From contig NC_052120.1 of NCBI RefSeq assembly GCF_012273895.1, positions 1 through 64,000 on the forward strand: a stretch of 64,000 nucleotides of DNA, written 5' to 3'. Source of the DNA: Zerene cesonia. Its lineage: Eukaryota; Arthropoda; Insecta; Lepidoptera; Pieridae. Both the position numbers and the translations under genes were made by a program. Positions within the stretch are counted from its first letter, which is position 1. Each line of letters begins with the position of its first letter. This document shows, one piece after another, positions 1 through 11,965 of this stretch. Under the pieces are notes generated by a model. It was not told the origin of the DNA. It was given only the letters and a program-made list of their open reading frames with translations, and ran no database searches.

Positions 1-460
1 ACTGCTTTTAAGTAAAAAATCAGTATAAATCTCAGTGGCACGTGTTTCTTCCGACACAACAAAGTCCGAAAAAAACCATTGAATAGCCAAAATGAACCGG
101 TTTAAGTCTAAATAATAATCAAGGTTGACTACTATTGCGTGTAAAGGCTCGGCAGGCAACCTAGGTTAGTACGACACTACCTGGATCGTTTTTTGATGTT
201 TAATAATTAGGTAATAATTGTAAATGTATCATTACCAAAATGATTTCATTATTAAACCGGCACCTTCTTTTAGAACAGGATGTTTTTTCTTTTTCTAATT
301 TTTTTTTGCTCATTGTTTTTCTTCATTAATTTTTCTTCTAGTTTTAAGTTCTAAAAATTTTATGAAATGTGTAATTAATTTACCACATATGCTTATGGAT
401 CATGTTTAATTAACTTTTCACTGATATATTTATATTACTTGAATATGTTTATGCCTAAAC

Positions 461-720
461 AGTGGTGGCTCAGTGGTAGACCACGGACTTAAAATCGGGG
501 GTTTGAGACCAGGCAAGGAAATAAATTGATTTTTCAATTTATCTGCGCATGTGGATTATATCACCACTACTCGAGACGGTGAAAGAAAACTTCGTGAGGA
601 AACAGGCATATCCAAGAATCAAACGTTCGACGACGACGTGTGATATCTGCCATCCCGCACTTGCCCAGCGTATTGATGTACAACTGCGAATACGCATAAA
701 ATTCCACTATATTTAAAAAA
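461..720 (+). mobile_element. tRNA-headed SINE
   Basis: A pol III A box TGGCTCAGTGG at 466-476 and a B-box-like GGTTTGAGACC at 500-510 are followed by a body shared with the copy at 32.8 kb (GGAAATAAATTGATTTTTCA, then CATCTGCCAtCCCGCACTTG). The head derives from a tRNA. This copy lacks the GATGAT tail seen in the other. Confidence 0.75.
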
Positions 721-1891
721 GGGGTCTGTCTATCCAGTAGCCACATTCCAAATACAATATATAATCGCGGGATACGAAAATAAATTCGCGAATATATAGG
801 TAATTAATAATAATAATAATAAAAATCATCTTTATTTCGTTCTCACAACATTAGTCCATAACAAAAACTTAAAAATACAGAAAAGAGAAAGGATAACGTT
901 GTGAGAGACTGGTGCCTGAAGTAGACTACATAGAAGTATGAGGTACAGGTCACCAGCCCCCCGCGCGGATATCAAACAAATAGAGGGTAACATAAGTTTA
1001 GGTGTCTACGTTATACTTGGAGAAAAGTGATCTTATTATTACAAGAAACAAAAACAGAAAAAAAAAATAAAATAAATAAGATGTCATTGGATAGGTGTTT
1101 AAAAATGAAATTGAGGTTTCAATAGGAATATATTTAGTGACAAAATAAGAAGTTGACGAGATATACATAACGTAATTTTAAATATGTATACTGCCTCTTC
1201 GTCAATCCGCAAAGTACAAAATTTTGTAGACCACGCGAGTGAAGCGTGAGTGGATTATAGAGCTCGTGCAATATATTACATATTACTGTCCCTTTGGTAC
1301 TTACATAAAACAGTAATGCCATCCTATGGGACATGATGTGTATGGACGTCGGTAAAATATTAATCTGATGATAATTAACCGTTAATAACATACAAACCTA
1401 ATTTTTAATGAAAATTGTAAATTTTCAGATATTACTAAAATAAATAAATTTATATTGTTTTTGGGGTTTCTGTTAAAACAAGGCGCTAAAAAAACAACCT
1501 ACACGACATCCGCATCCGTTCTATGAAAAAGTTATAGATTTATCTTCTTTTTTCTATGCCTGCAAATCCACAGACTGCTTTATAACATCCATGACTTAGG
1601 TATATTATTTAGTGAGTCAGTTGGTGACAAACTTTACGTAAGAAGTTCCTCATACTAACTTGTCCTTTTTTAATATTGTGAGTCTTGTTCTAGATTATTG
1701 CTGACTAGCAATGTTTATAAAGTGCAAGCAAAAATTTATTGTAAATAAATACCTTTTTGGCTCCATTAATTATCTATTCTTCTTTTTGTATGTTACTTCT
1801 GCTGTTTTTCTGTTGGTGTTGAATAAGGAATTATTAATTTAAACCTTGTTAGAAGATTTAATTCATTTCAATTTATTCATAATCCTATCCT

Positions 1892-2083
1892 TCCTACTAA
1901 TATTATTAATGCAAAAGTTTGTGAGGATGGATGTATGTGTGTGTATGTTCCTTTCACGCAAAAACTACTGAACCGATTGCAGTGATATTGGGTACGTAGA
2001 TAACTGGACAACTGGAATAACACCTAGGCAACTTTTTATTTCGATATACCTACGGGATACAGACTTACGCGGGGTGCAGCTAG
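1892..2083 (+). mobile_element. Helitron-like element, Lep1 type
   Basis: Starts TCCTACTAATATTAT, has the core ACTGAACCGATTGCAGTGA, and ends ACTTACGCGGGGTGCAGCTAG. A 5' TC and 3' CTRR ends without terminal inverted repeats fit a non-autonomous Helitron. The 3' hairpin is partly lost in this copy. Confidence 0.7.
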
Positions 2084-2114
2084 TAATATATGTATACTTA
2101 GATACAGTATACTA

Positions 2115-2283
2115 CTAGCTGACCGTTCAAACGCTATTCTGCCTTACTCTTATCATTTATGGGTATTAAAATAGATGTTGGCTTATTATTAGACATACCC
2201 AATACGCACACAAATTTCACGATAATCGGTCCAGCCATTTCGGAGGAGTATGGAAATCAACACGAGAATTTTATATATATTGA
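2115..2283 (+). repeat. Interspersed repeat (GCTGACC...TTTATATA family)
   Basis: Starts AGCTGACCGTTCAAACGC and includes AATCGGTCCAGCCATTTCGG and GGAGTATGG. A reverse copy at 34.55-34.71 kb shares the blocks in the same order. Likely the tail of a retroelement; type not determined. Confidence 0.6.
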
Positions 2284-2450
2284 ACTGATTCCTTTATTAA
2301 CACAAATAAGTAGTTTTATTACGGTGGCCCAGCGATCCAAGGCATTGCCCCGGTATGCATAGCCAAAGACACAGGCTCGTATCTCGTCTCAAGAACCATT
2401 CCTTTATATTTTTCAAATTGTTAACTTAGGTACATACCGTAATCGTAACA

Positions 2451-2654
2451 ATTCGGAGGCCCGTTTCCTTTTCCTCACCCGACCTAGTCCATTCCTTCTT
2501 TCCAGTCGTTAATCCTTTCCTTTCCCTTACCCCATAAAAGCGGGCAGCGCATTCACGGAGGTACTACCTTTGCGAATGTTTATGGGCGGTGGTAATCGCT
2601 TACCATCAGGCGAACCACCAGCTCAGCTGCCCGCTATGACATAAAAAAAAAAAA
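2451..2654 (+). repeat. SINE-like repeat with GGGCGGTGGTAATCGCTTACC core
   Basis: From TCGGAGGCCCGTTTCC through CCATTCCTTCTTTCCAGTC and AAAAGCGGGCAGCGCATTC to a CCCGCTATGACAT end with a poly-A tail. Copies also lie at 8.57, 10.03, 37.0 and 53.5 kb. Confidence 0.7.
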
Positions 2655-4446
2655 TTCATAATGTCCACGATAAATTTTAATCCGATATACTATTTAATAT
2701 AGAAATAAGACGTAGAAGTCGATTTCATAAATTGGTAAGGTTTGCTAAATAAAAAGTGCAATAAAAATAGGAAGCTCTTTAATATGGCACTACCTTACAG
2801 TACCTACATTACATTATATAAAGATATGCAAGGATAACTAACGTCATGCAGGCTCTGTCGCCTGCGCTCCATAACGCGTTGGAAATATTCCGACCTAACT
2901 TCTTGTGAAATTGCCATCGATTAAAATATTAAATTGAATTGAATTCTTGTGAAATATCAAGTTAAAGTAAAATAACATTACTCAAGAACTAATCTTTGAA
3001 GGCTGATTGTTGGAGATCATTATAAACAAGAAAGTATTTGTACTGATTACAATAGTTTGTTTACTAGGTAATAGTATTCCGATTTAAAAAACTTGTGCGC
3101 AGATCAGCATGTTCCATGGCACTCAAACTAAATACACATTGTTGATTGGTAAATCCTTAAAGGTAAATTAAAAACTAAAGTAAAATATTGAATCGGAATT
3201 TTACACCCTAGTCACTAACAAGGCAATGATATATCTCCACATTTTGCTTATCTTTAAAACATACTGTAAAAAAGGCTACCTTTAAAAAATAAGCCATTGC
3301 TAACATCTACATCACAAGAAATGCACATCATATAAAAAAACACAGATATCTGGATGTAGCGTAAACAATGTAAACAATAAATCAATCCAGCTCAACTTTA
3401 TACAGAAGCAATATCTACGAAAATAAAACTTAATCTTATACATACTTAATAAACATATAAAATAAAAACTAATCAGAGTCTTCAAATGTTTTACAATAAT
3501 TGTAAAGAATTAGAGAGAGCAGTTTCAGAGTATTCTCAAATAAATGCATGTGGTTGTAATATAATTTCATGACACACAGTACCATTGGTACTTGATGTTT
3601 GTTATTTGAAAAAAAAAAAAACTTATAATTAAAATTTTGAACATAATATAAAGTTAAAGTAATATTCAAATACATGTTCTTAAATTTCATAAAAATTGGG
3701 AATGTTCATATTTCTACTCCTAATTAAAGTCAGTGACAATTATATCATAATGCTATAGCTTAGCAGCAAACAAGAGGCACTAAGAGCGCAACCTGCCCCA
3801 TCTCAACATCTTAGCCTATGTTACACCTAATATTGTAGATTTCACACAAAATGTAAATTCCTCGTATCACAAACTATAGGTATATATACTCTATACTTCT
3901 CTATATGCATATATAATAATGTATAATAGTTGAGTATCTAAACATTAGGATATGGCAACTTAACAACAAATCTTATTGTCTAGTGGAATAGCTACCGTCA
4001 GCCGAGCTCAGGCCTCAGTCGCTTAATGACACTTGTACAAATCATAGCAATTTTATTGCGAGATAATCCATAATAAATTGATGGTTTAACTATGTAGCAA
4101 TGTGATATAGAATTTAAGTTTCAATAATGTATATTACCATGTACATAAGTCATCTGTCAATCACAAAAATAAGATAATTATATAGTTTATATCAATTTGT
4201 AATCCTATCTACCTTCTGTGACAACTAGGACAACAGGACAACAGTCAACTTCTATGAATATGAGGAAACTTAGTTAATGATTATAATCTACTACAGGACG
4301 GTCATCTTAACTGATGTGTGAGCTTCACAGTAATAAGCGGCAACCCTAAGTCATGATATGTGTTATACTACGTCAAACATGTGTAAGTATCCATATTCTG
4401 TGAGATTCTAGTGACTGTAACAGGTTTTAGATTGTCAACGTTATGA

Positions 4447-5446
4447 NNNNNNNNNNNNNNNNNNNNNNNNNNNNNNNNNNNNNNNNNNNNNNNNNNNNNN
4501 NNNNNNNNNNNNNNNNNNNNNNNNNNNNNNNNNNNNNNNNNNNNNNNNNNNNNNNNNNNNNNNNNNNNNNNNNNNNNNNNNNNNNNNNNNNNNNNNNNNN
4601 NNNNNNNNNNNNNNNNNNNNNNNNNNNNNNNNNNNNNNNNNNNNNNNNNNNNNNNNNNNNNNNNNNNNNNNNNNNNNNNNNNNNNNNNNNNNNNNNNNNN
4701 NNNNNNNNNNNNNNNNNNNNNNNNNNNNNNNNNNNNNNNNNNNNNNNNNNNNNNNNNNNNNNNNNNNNNNNNNNNNNNNNNNNNNNNNNNNNNNNNNNNN
4801 NNNNNNNNNNNNNNNNNNNNNNNNNNNNNNNNNNNNNNNNNNNNNNNNNNNNNNNNNNNNNNNNNNNNNNNNNNNNNNNNNNNNNNNNNNNNNNNNNNNN
4901 NNNNNNNNNNNNNNNNNNNNNNNNNNNNNNNNNNNNNNNNNNNNNNNNNNNNNNNNNNNNNNNNNNNNNNNNNNNNNNNNNNNNNNNNNNNNNNNNNNNN
5001 NNNNNNNNNNNNNNNNNNNNNNNNNNNNNNNNNNNNNNNNNNNNNNNNNNNNNNNNNNNNNNNNNNNNNNNNNNNNNNNNNNNNNNNNNNNNNNNNNNNN
5101 NNNNNNNNNNNNNNNNNNNNNNNNNNNNNNNNNNNNNNNNNNNNNNNNNNNNNNNNNNNNNNNNNNNNNNNNNNNNNNNNNNNNNNNNNNNNNNNNNNNN
5201 NNNNNNNNNNNNNNNNNNNNNNNNNNNNNNNNNNNNNNNNNNNNNNNNNNNNNNNNNNNNNNNNNNNNNNNNNNNNNNNNNNNNNNNNNNNNNNNNNNNN
5301 NNNNNNNNNNNNNNNNNNNNNNNNNNNNNNNNNNNNNNNNNNNNNNNNNNNNNNNNNNNNNNNNNNNNNNNNNNNNNNNNNNNNNNNNNNNNNNNNNNNN
5401 NNNNNNNNNNNNNNNNNNNNNNNNNNNNNNNNNNNNNNNNNNNNNN
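4447..5446. other. Assembly gap, 1000 N
   Basis: A run of exactly 1000 N. The round size suggests a standard filler rather than a measured gap. SIDT coding sequence starts three bases beyond it, so upstream exons may be hidden here. Confidence 0.98.
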
Positions 5447-5448
5447 AG

Positions 5449-6942
5449 TCATCGATATATGAATACACTACAACAGCAAACGAGTTGCGCGCGTTCTCGC
5501 TGCACGTGTCGACGTCGTGCGCGAGCGCAACGCTCAGCGTGCGCGTGTCGCTGCCGCCCGTCTGGAGACTGATCAAGGACCAACCGATTTCTCTCAACGC
5601 CACTAAGGTGAAGTTATCGTGTTGCACCTTAATCTGTTACACATATCATGTAACAATTGTAATTCATTTATAATTGTAATTCACTAGCGCGTTTGAAGGA
5701 AATCTGTTTGAATTAATAAGAATGAGTTTGAATTTTAACTTAACATCAAGTGGATGTTATAATCGAACCAATACATAATAATCAAAACTATTTTAGCAGT
5801 TTCATTAATTATCTAGTAACAATTTAAACCTTTGTTCGTTTCATTTACATTGCATATTCTAATAGGAATAGTTTCAATTGTTTTACATTTGTCAAGATAA
5901 ACATTTAATAACTAATCTAACTATACTCCGAACCAGTCCGCGCCTCGCGTGCTTTACTACAAGTTCCCGGAGGACGACAGCAGCGTGCGGCTCGTGGTCT
6001 CCTCCGAGAGCAACATCTGCGCCAAGCTCTCCGTGCAGAACTATACAGTTAGAACTCATTTTTTTATAAAATCCTAAACATAAATTAGAAAAAGAAAAGG
6101 TCCCAATATAGACCATTGGGGAACGCCAAAATAAAAAAATGTTGTATTTTTATTCATTTATAATTTTTATGCTTACATTATCTACAAGTTTTATTAGTAA
6201 ATATAATATGAACTTATTACTGATTTTTTTAGATCTGAATGAAATACAAAATTTTCTATTTCAGTGCCCAATTAAGCAAACAAGTGAGGAAGTGATATCG
6301 GGTCTACGACTTACTATGATGCGCTCTGGTGCCATGCAAATTTCGGTATGAAAATAACTTTTTAAAATCCAAAAAAGTCTTTATTAGAAACGTAGTAAAA
6401 GATAATACAAATAAAAAGAAACTGTACTTGATAAAATATTGTAAGTTCTTGGAGTCGTTATTTTCCCTATCATTGGTAAACAGATTTTTAATTTTTTTGC
6501 AAATTTTTATTTTGGAATTGTGGGGCTAATCCTACTAATATTATAAATGCGAAAGTTTGTAAGGATGTGTATGTGTTTGTTGCTCTTTCACGAAAAACTA
6601 CTGAACCGATTGCAATGAAATTTGGTACGTACACAGNNNNNNNNNNACTTACGCGGGTGAAACCGCGGGGCGCAGCTAGTTGATCATAATGGTGATTGGT
6701 TGTACAGATAGACGTAGTGCGCAACTATTATGCAATTTAAACAAGACAAACCTTGTCGTCGACAGCGGTCGCAGTACCCGCTGGGCTTCTACATAGTGCT
6801 GATGGTGCTGCAGTCGGATGAGGCGTGCGACATGGCGGCGGAGCCCGAAGCGGACTGGCTGTGGAGCGCGGCGCTGTGGGGCGCCGAGGCGCAGCACCGC
6901 GCCGCGCACGAGCGCCGCAAGGAGTTCACCGTCACCTTGCAG
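5449..6942 (+). CDS. SID-1 transmembrane family (SIDT) protein, partial: extracellular domain exons
   Basis: Four consecutive exons, all phase 0, give 176 residues: 5449-5607, 5937-6047, 6265-6345 and 6766-6942. Donors and acceptors are GT/AG (for example AAG|gtgaag, tttcag|TGC, CAG|gtatat). The protein matches the SIDT1/SIDT2 ectodomain in order: a YKFPEDDSSVRLVVSSESN stretch, a CPI cysteine-proline motif, a weak MMRSGAMQIS strand, then YPLGFYIVLMV followed by a DEAC motif. SID-1 proteins are 11-TM membrane proteins tied to dsRNA or cholesterol transport; insect copies resemble tag-130/CHUP-1, and their role in RNAi is unsettled. Upstream exons are lost in or before the 1000-N gap, and an AG at 5447-5448 could be the acceptor. 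No membrane-spanning exon follows on this strand before a 100-N gap at 7109 or in the next 20 kb, so the gene is incomplete here. Family assignment is firm; the exact paralogue is not. Confidence 0.82.
6530..6679 (+). mobile_element. Helitron-like element, Lep1 type, in SIDT intron
   Basis: Begins TCCTACTAATATTATAAATG and ends GGCGCAGCTAG. Just before the end is the hairpin CGCGGGT-GAA-ACCGCG. Contains a 10-N gap. Confidence 0.75.
6637..6646. other. Assembly gap, 10 N
   Basis: Ten N inside a Helitron-like element in the SIDT intron between exons 6265-6345 and 6766-6942. Relative to sister copies, about 60-70 bp of element appear to be missing. Confidence 0.95.
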
Positions 6943-7108
6943 GTATATTACGTACTATTACACACAAGTTTTATCATGCTGCAAGTTTGCACCTCACAAT
7001 GAAGGGTTAGGGTAGGTTTAGCCATGAGTGTACTGCGCACTATCCTAGTTTGGTTCATTCACGTTGCTGGGAAGCATGCACATTCTTGGAGCCGGTTTGA
7101 ATCACTCT

Positions 7109-7208
7109 NNNNNNNNNNNNNNNNNNNNNNNNNNNNNNNNNNNNNNNNNNNNNNNNNNNNNNNNNNNNNNNNNNNNNNNNNNNNNNNNNNNNNNNNNNNN
7201 NNNNNNNN
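7109..7208. other. Assembly gap, 100 N, bordered by an (AT)n tract
   Basis: One hundred N, a usual filler for a gap of unknown length. It lies 166 bp after the last SIDT exon found and abuts a microsatellite, so sequence of unknown length may be missing. Confidence 0.97.

Positions 7209-7253
<45 letters not shown>
7209..7253. repeat. (AT)n microsatellite
   Basis: About 22 perfect AT units adjoining the 100-N gap; its full length is unknown. Confidence 0.95.
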
Positions 7254-7256
<3 letters not shown>

Positions 7257-8568
7257 GTAGCAGGTTTGAGTTGTTAAAATAGTTTTGAATTGTAAAATCT
7301 TTGCACTAGCCATGATTACTTTATATTTTGGAAACAACAGGGAATATCACACAAGTGTTATCCACCACCATTTCCAAATGAGGTCATTCAGCAGAGGGCA
7401 AAGAGTAAATCAATACGCTCTGATTTTATTGGTTCGAAAATTAGGTAAAGGAAATTAACCATCAATAGAACTGATGATGGATGAATCGATCAATTACTGT
7501 TAACCAGGAAACGCTATACATTTGTTATAACTAATCCCTACTGATATCGTAAATGCGACAGTAACTCTGTCTGCCTGTTTCTTGTTTACACCTAAATCAA
7601 TGAAGCGATTTCATCCCGGGAATGGAAACTGCGCCAAGAACAAAAAGATCTTCCTTTGGCTAGGTGGGAGAAGCCGTGGGTGGATTAGCTATTAATGAGA
7701 ATATTATTATGGTTAAAATAAACATTTTTAAGTAAACAAAATCGACGACAAGATGCGATCGAATCCCGCCTCATAATCGCCTTTTTTATTTTGCATTCCT
7801 TTAAAAATTATCAGTCACATGAATTCCATATTGTTGTACAGCTTTACTTTAACATTTTACAGCAATAGAAGTCTTCCAATAGGTTATCTTTAATTAATTA
7901 AAACATTCCGTCCACAGCGTCCCACCATTGTCCGTATCCCACCTGACGTCACATCACTTATTCAGGACAGTCTGTCTGCTCCCTATTTTTGTCCTGTAGA
8001 CCTAAACACTGACAAATGGGGATTTTATCAAGTTTAATGAGGATAAAGCGATTTAATAGGCTCTGTTTGAAAAAGGACCGTGAGTTAGTGAATTATGTTA
8101 TAATATTTTAATGTTTTTCAAATAAGAATTTCGTTCATTGCCATGATCTTCTGTTTGTTTAAATAAATATGATAACTTCTATTTCATACTGTCTTAATTA
8201 TTTCATTATTGTTGAGATATAATATGAAACATTGTTTTGTGACATAGAATAGTTTCAGGAAGGAAATCTATCAGGATTATACTGAGATATGATCAATTCT
8301 AGATCTAAAACTTGATAGTTACTCTTAAAAGTATATTTGTCCATATAATACAATATCACAGCGTGTATCTATATCTGTTTGGTGTGTTGTTCCTAAACGT
8401 TTGTTCATTTAATTACATTAAATAACAAATAGGTGCTACTCATTTTGAAAGCAATTTCGACAATGAAGAGCTCTTAAGGAACACTTGTATCTAGTTGCTC
8501 TTCTCAAACAATAAACATTTGAAAGCTGAGAACTGTTTGTTGTATTCAAATTACGATTTATTCTCGCT

Positions 8569-8822
8569 TTTTTATTTAATAGCGGGCAACTGAGCTGGAG
8601 CTGAGCTGGTTTGCCTGATGGTAAGCAATCACCACCGCTTATGTACATTCGCAGAGGTAACCTCTGCGGATGCGCTGCCCACTTTTAAGGAGTAAGGGAA
8701 AAGTAAAGGATTGACTAGTGGAAAGAAGGAATGGACTGGGATGAGTGAGGAAAAGGAAACAGGTCTCCGGCTCCCCTACTCACCGTACGAAACACAGCGT
8801 ACACTCGCAGGTTTGCAGATAA
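8569..8822 (-). repeat. SINE-like repeat, reverse copy
   Basis: Reverse orientation of the 2.45 kb family, from TTAATAGCGGGCAACTGAG to CTCACCGTACGAAACACAG, extending 5' of the copy at 2.45 kb and so closer to full length. Confidence 0.7.
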
Positions 8823-9639
8823 ATCACTCAATAAATTCGTTTCAACGATTTTAGTATCCCATAGTATACTTGCGTACGACTAACGCATTTTTAAAATAAT
8901 ATAAGACTCAATGGTCTTTTATGATTTACAATATTTACACTTAATATGTATCATTCTTTACGTACATTTATTTTTACGTACGTTATGACGGGGAATTTTA
9001 AATTCATTCAAATGCAAAAAGCAAATTATACATAAACTAACTTTATTCCTGGCACCGCTAGTTAATATAATATACTCCACATTATATTAACTGTAGCACT
9101 CACGAATCACGTAAAAATCCAACGGTGAAATAATTTTAACTGGTCCACTGGTTTCTATAATTATTACAACGTCAGAAATTCAAAAATTCACCAGCTTCGC
9201 CTCTTTATAATACTAGTATAGATTTATGCTAAACGATAACCCGTTGTCCGATACAACTTCATAAATAATACCACAACATAGCACCTGCTACTGGAACCCT
9301 TAAATAGTCGTGTTGACGATAGCAAACGACCTTTATTAAAGTCATTGAAATTCATCCAAACGCAGAAACTCGCGAATTACAAAAGTTAAATGAAGCGCTT
9401 TTGACTGCCACCGAAGATAGCACCCGTCGTTTGTTCCCAGATAAAAACATTAAATTCGTTTGATCGCTTTGCACCGAATTCATCATCTTCAAAAACTTTA
9501 TACGTATACAATAAATTAATCGCTATTTGTTCTAGTGATTTGGATTTTTCGAGACATTGAACTGGTTTTGATCGTTACAGTCGATTGAGTAGATTCATTG
9601 GCGATAATAAATATAAAATTTACATGCGAGTTATTACTA

Positions 9640-9714
9640 TATACTAGGGGACTTTAACGCTCATCCAAATGAGTCATTCTATGAGGAACTGTTAAACTTT
9701 TGTAAAGAATTCGA
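9640..9714 (+). mobile_element. LINE endonuclease fragment
   Basis: Reads LGDFNAHPNESFYEELLNF, the GDFNAH core of apurinic-type endonucleases of non-LTR retrotransposons (catalytic Asp and Asn of the GDFN motif). It is cut off by the 100-N gap at 9715, and no reverse transcriptase follows beyond it. Confidence 0.7.
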
Positions 9715-9814
9715 NNNNNNNNNNNNNNNNNNNNNNNNNNNNNNNNNNNNNNNNNNNNNNNNNNNNNNNNNNNNNNNNNNNNNNNNNNNNNNNNNNNNNN
9801 NNNNNNNNNNNNNN
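9715..9814. other. Assembly gap, 100 N
   Basis: One hundred N directly after a LINE endonuclease fragment; collapse of a repeat is the likely cause. Confidence 0.97.
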
Positions 9815-10028
9815 TATATACAAGAATTGCTCGTTTAAAAATATAAGATAAAGTTCAACGATTCCCTCTTAGAAATTTATTTAAGATATCTTAACAATAG
9901 AACAGATTACTAAGTATTTACTACCACGTCACTATGTTGATCTTTACACAAATGCAAGTGTATCAGTGTGTAGTGGAACTTTGACTCATATTCACAAATT
10001 GCAAATCTTTCGAGTAATTTTTTCAGTA

Positions 10029-10227
10029 ACTTCGGAGGCCTTTTTCCTTCTCCTAGCCCTTCCCAGTCCATTCCTTCTTTCCAGTCATCAATCCTTTCCT
10101 TATCCCTTAAAAGCGGGTAGCGCATTCTCTGAGGTCTGAGCCTCTGCGTATGTTCATGGGCGGTGGTGATCGCTTACCATCAAGCAAACCACCAGCTCAG
10201 TTGCCCGCTATGACATAAAAAAAAAAT
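10029..10227 (+). repeat. SINE-like repeat
   Basis: Same family; GGGCGGTGGTGATCGCTTAC core followed by GCCCGCTATGACAT and poly-A. Confidence 0.7.
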
Positions 10228-11965
10228 CCATAGTATAAAGATGTACATAACTTTCATAATGTAAATTTGTTCCACAAATTACTCATCCGACCATTATTCA
10301 GTCGTATAAGTTTCATCAATACCTACTCTATCATCCTAAATACCAAAGTTACCTTAAAAATAAAAAATCTAAGTAGATCTAATTATAGTTATGTGATATA
10401 GCGCCTAGTTACTCGTGCAGCTAAAAGCCTGCTTAGTCGCAGTCACTGCTCAACAATGCCGTTTATATTCCGGGCCAGCGCGTGCGGCTGTCACAGCAAC
10501 GCTTAGTAGATCGCATCAGAGATAATGTTATTGCGACACTGTTTACGGTATTGGCTGCACCCAGGCCCGTACTCCTCGCTCCAACAGTCAAAAACACTCG
10601 ACTTCTTCCGCCTTGAGATCTTCTATAACATTGTTCATTATTTAAAGGAAAGTTCGAGGTAAAATCCATAATCGCAATACGCATATCGTATACGTAAAAA
10701 ATTATGAACTTTTGCTTTCGGAAAATACTGCATTCGTTTACATCCAATTCCTAATATTTCAATGAAATTTCTAAAGTTTTCGGTGTAGATATATAATATT
10801 TATTTATGTGGCCAAATTAATTGAAATCAGTAGTACGTGGTAATGCTAATAAACATTTATTTATGCGAACTATATCTATCATCCTTACAACGTAAGTTTA
10901 TTTTAGTGTGCGTACTGGACTTGTAGGATGGTAAATAACACACTGGCGACGAAGTTTCCTTAAAATTTTCAAGGGAATTAGTTTGGCAGATTCCGTCCTC
11001 AGAGGATAGGCAGTTGCCATTTAAGAAAAAGCTTAGATTAAAAACAAATATTCAAAAAGCAGAATCTTATTGTTAGACAGGTAAAGCATTAAGCGTTGCC
11101 GATGCTGTGCTTTCCATGAGTCAGAGGTTGGTCTGCACGGGGTCAGTAGCCGCTAACTGACTCATTAGCGGGGAACGCCATGCCTTTTGTTTGTATACGC
11201 CTCCAACGCCGCGGCGAAATGAGGCCGCGATGACGTGCCATTGTACTCCATTATGTCGCTCGATTCTCATGCCATTATTCCCAACTCAACACAATAAACA
11301 CAAGAACTTAGCAGTTGTTTGACACATATTACAGGACCCCGTGATAGGAGCATCGAAATTCTTAATTACATAACAGTGCTTACATTGATCACCGGTTTTA
11401 AGCATTTTGAGCATTCGCTTTTTCATTGTACCTGAAATCTTATTCGAATCAAACTTGATAGGTCGGCTTAATCAGCTTATCAATGATTATCTCTTCACTT
11501 GTTAAGCCCATATCATTTCAGGTATATAAATTATATACATTTTTTGTTCGTGAGATACTAACTTACGTTAATGCAACATTCGTATTTTTATTACATTATA
11601 GCGAGCAACTGAACTGGTGAGTCGCACGAAGGAAGCAACCACCAACATTCACTGAACGGAACATAGTAGCCTCACAGTTAACATGATACTATACATATAG
11701 TGTAGCCTGTAGCATTCGCAGTCCCATTCAATTTCACATCGGTATTATTTGGGAGCGTGGAATCTTACCCGGTGAAAGCTCACCCAATTCTTGACGAAGT
11801 TCGACTCCCGCAATAACATTAGAATATAGTATAATATTAAAATCTATTGTATGAGATGAGATGAAGATAAGTATCTCTGCAAATCGTTTTCCGAACCGGG
11901 GAAACCAGTAATAATTAATCCACACGTAGAATGACGATTTAGAAGTGTAGCGTGATAATGCATAC

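Larger units (their letters stand above)
1..4446. other. Non-coding, repeat-bearing region upstream of SIDT
   Basis: Apart from the SINE (461-720), Helitron (1892-2083), the 2115 repeat and the 2451 SINE-like repeat, I see only AT-rich sequence. No open frame here resembles a SIDT N-terminal exon or any known protein. Confidence 0.6.
7254..11965. other. Region between SIDT and MANSC exons, mostly repeats
   Basis: Holds SINE-like copies at 8.57 and 10.03 kb, the LINE endonuclease scrap and a gap. A block at 10450-10630 is open on both strands (plus: RLSQQRLVDRIRDNVIATL) but matches nothing I know. No SIDT membrane exon (plus) and no further MANSC exon (minus) was seen. Confidence 0.5.

Noticed and set aside
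461..510. A functional tRNA gene
   Set aside because: A and B boxes are present but no cloverleaf with acceptor stem forms; the body continues as a SINE.
4368..5627. Very long open frames on both strands at 4.4-5.6 kb
   Set aside because: They consist almost wholly of N from the 1000-base gap; only the SIDT exon at 5449-5607 is real.
7024..7282. YIYIYI-type frames
   Set aside because: Translation of the (AT)n microsatellite and adjoining N gap.
10453..10630. Block open on both strands at 10.5 kb as the missing MANSC or SIDT exon
   Set aside because: Neither strand shows transmembrane, LDLa or other expected sequence, and the phases do not join.
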